Source: Eshraghiella sp964405265 (lineage in GTDB: Bacteria; Bacillota; Clostridia; Lachnospirales; Lachnospiraceae). Taken from it: a DNA stretch of 64,000 bases. The DNA lies in contig CAYONC010000004.1 in the NCBI GenBank assembly GCA_964405265.1, positions 108,328-172,327 of the forward strand, written 5' to 3'. Below are positions 63,010 through 64,000 of this stretch, piece by piece (the stretch's first letter is position 1; every line of letters begins with the position of its first letter). The translations under genes were made by a program, and so were the position numbers. The notes beneath the pieces are model-generated. The model made no database searches and had not been told where the DNA came from. It worked only from the letters and a program-made list of their open reading frames with translations.

Positions 63010-63555
63010 TCAAACAATACCTGTGACTGCTTTAGATTTCAAATCCGGATTATACATATACTTTTCATAATCTTTGACATAATATCGTTTATTTTTCCTT
63101 CCTTTTACAATAATCGTATGTCCTTCTGCCTCCAACCTTTTCATCTGTGCTTCAATACCGCCCGGATACTTTGCATTCAGTTCCCCGTCAGTTTTTAAAG
63201 TTCTCCAATATGGTGTTTTATCTTCCTGCCGTTGCTCACTTGCCCACGCAGCAATCGAAACAAAAATACCTGCTGTCATAGGTTCAGTAAAATCCGCACC
63301 GCTTAATTCTGCAAAATATTCTCTGATTTTACCGACGGTAATTACTCTGCCGCACGGAATAACTTTCATTATCCGGTCATAATCAGCCGGTGGTGCAAAA
63401 TACATTCTGTTCCCGCCATATTTCTCAATACTTTTTTCATCCGTAATTATCTGTATCTTGGGCATATCCCTGTTATCATACAGCATGGCATTAAAATCCT
63501 TTTTCACAGTCAGTTTTACCTCTTCTGTTTCAAATATTGAAATATTACAGTACAT
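63010..63555 (-). CDS. Alkyltransferase-like (MGMT-family) protein without the acceptor cysteine
   Basis: A 181-residue protein with an MGMT DNA-binding-type domain in the middle (MKVIPCGRVITVGKIREYF ... FTEPMTAGIFVSIAAWASEQ). The normal PCHR acceptor motif is replaced by PYWR (about residue 120, KTPYWRTLKTDG), so it cannot carry out alkyl transfer and resembles ATL proteins that flag damage for excision. The C-terminal segment looks like a small winged-helix-like part (GGIEAQMKRLEAEGHTIIVKGRKNKRYYVKDY). ATG 63555 is preceded by AAT-rich sequence with a weak ribosome site. Confidence 0.72.
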   Translation of the reverse strand: MYCNISIFETEEVKLTVKKDFNAMLYDNRDMPKIQIITDEKSIEKYGGNRMYFAPPADYDRIMKVIPCGRVITVGKIREYFAELSGADFTEPMTAGIFVSIAAWASEQRQEDKTPYWRTLKTDGELNAKYPGGIEAQMKRLEAEGHTIIVKGRKNKRYYVKDYEKYMYNPDLKSKAVTGIV

Positions 63556-63642
63556 TTTGTAATTCCTGTAAAAATTTTATCATACGGAGAATATTTTGCA
63601 ATATGTATTACATACGTTAATTTGCATTTCCACGTCAAAAAA

Positions 63643-63676
63643 GTGTGCGATTTTCTTTTTCATGAAAACCGCACAC
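63643..63676 (-). terminator. Terminator after the gene at the right edge
   Basis: A 13-bp stem with one G-U pair (63643-63655 with 63664-63676), loop of 8 nt, and six T residues following on the minus strand. It lies 13 bases past the stop at 63690. Confidence 0.85.
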
Positions 63677-63689
63677 CTGACAGATGTTC

Positions 63690-64000
63690 TTAACCCTCCA
63701 TTAACATATCGGTATCTGTTCCGGATTTAAGTCCGTCCATATACTCGTATGCTTCGGCAAGCTTCATTTCTGATATTCCAAGCATCGATGCTATTTCAGG
63801 ATATGTCATTCCCCTTCTTTCCATGCCCTCTGCGGCACGTACTATGACACGGTATTCGCCATTCTTTTTTCCTTCCTTAAGTCCTGCTTCTTTGCCTTCC
63901 TTAAGTCCTGCTTCTTTGCCTTCCTTAAGTCCTGCTTCTTTGCCCTCCTTAAGTCCTTCCCTGAGTCCTTCCGCTTTCCCCTGTCTGAGACCTTCATTGA
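63690..64000 (-). CDS. C-terminal end of a gene with EAGLKEGK repeats (Rpn/transposase-like family)
   Basis: The reading frame enters from the right edge and ends at 63690; about 103 residues are visible. The first part is a run of KEG/LKEG/KEAG octapeptides encoded by a 24-bp tandem repeat, then a helical tail (IVRAAEGMERRGMTYPEIASMLGISEMKLAEAYEYMDG) with a helix-turn-helix-like EIASMLGIS. Such tails are common in the Rpn family of recombination-promoting nuclease/putative transposase proteins of Clostridia; that assignment is from the tail only, because the nuclease domain lies outside the window. Confidence 0.6.
   Translation of the reverse strand, partial: NEGLRQGKAEGLREGLKEGKEAGLKEGKEAGLKEGKEAGLKEGKKNGEYRVIVRAAEGMERRGMTYPEIASMLGISEMKLAEAYEYMDGLKSGTDTDMLMEG
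63871..63942 (+). repeat. 24-bp tandem repeat, three perfect copies
   Basis: Unit CCTTCCTTAAGTCCTGCTTC plus TTTG, at 63871-63894, 63895-63918 and 63919-63942, with a degenerate continuation to about 63957. It encodes EAGLKEGK on the minus strand. Copy number is likely to vary between strains. Confidence 0.9.

Overview
The window reads as one piece of a low-GC Firmicutes chromosome, most likely a Lachnospiraceae-type member of the Clostridia. The grounds are gene content and order: a ylmE-sepF-ylmH-lspA-rluD cluster, a radC-mreBCD-PBP2-minCDE-rodA-mgsA cluster, the spore-associated yqfC-yqfD-phoH-ybeY-cdd run, a LexA of Bacillus/Clostridium type with matching LexA boxes, and a secreted multi-module amylase. 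No database search was possible, so the genus is not claimed.

Layout. 1-6811: the end of alaS, a small sugar kinase/ybaK/mntP group, a divergent lexA-yneA SOS pair, a TtcA-like tRNA thiolase, a DEAD-box helicase and a small acidic protein. 6812-14140: a complete type II-A CRISPR-Cas locus with a divergent tracrRNA, cas9, cas1, cas2, csn2 and an array of 13 repeats and 12 spacers. 14165-16207: degV, then a tyrosine recombinase whose consensus promoter overlaps a long palindrome. 16225-21165: a leftward pair (cytidylate-kinase-like protein and a membrane protein with an apparently inactive L,D-transpeptidase domain), then a 943-residue alpha-amylase with four starch-binding-type modules. 21201-26428: the septum-associated ylm cluster, an HlyD-like protein and a DUF378 protein.

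26473-36900 is one leftward cell-shape and division cluster. 36998-56469 is a very dense leftward run of 18 genes with gaps of 25 bp or less: sporulation/PhoH/YbeY, flavoproteins, proline synthesis, tRNA modification, sulfate permease and MutSL repair. 56527-64000 holds rpsU, a heterodimeric ABC exporter with one degenerate ATP site, a chemotaxis receptor, an ICMT-like membrane methyltransferase, a cysteine-less alkyltransferase-like protein and the 3' end of a gene with a 24-bp tandem repeat.

How it works together. The CRISPR locus looks functional: catalytic residues of both Cas9 nuclease domains are present, the tracrRNA pairs with the repeat and ends in its own terminator, and the leader ends in the ATTTGAG motif known to guide type II-A spacer insertion. 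The most unusual items outside it are the palindrome at the recombinase promoter (a possible dif-like site or operator), the pseudo-transpeptidase, and a hairpin that would hide the radC ribosome binding site.
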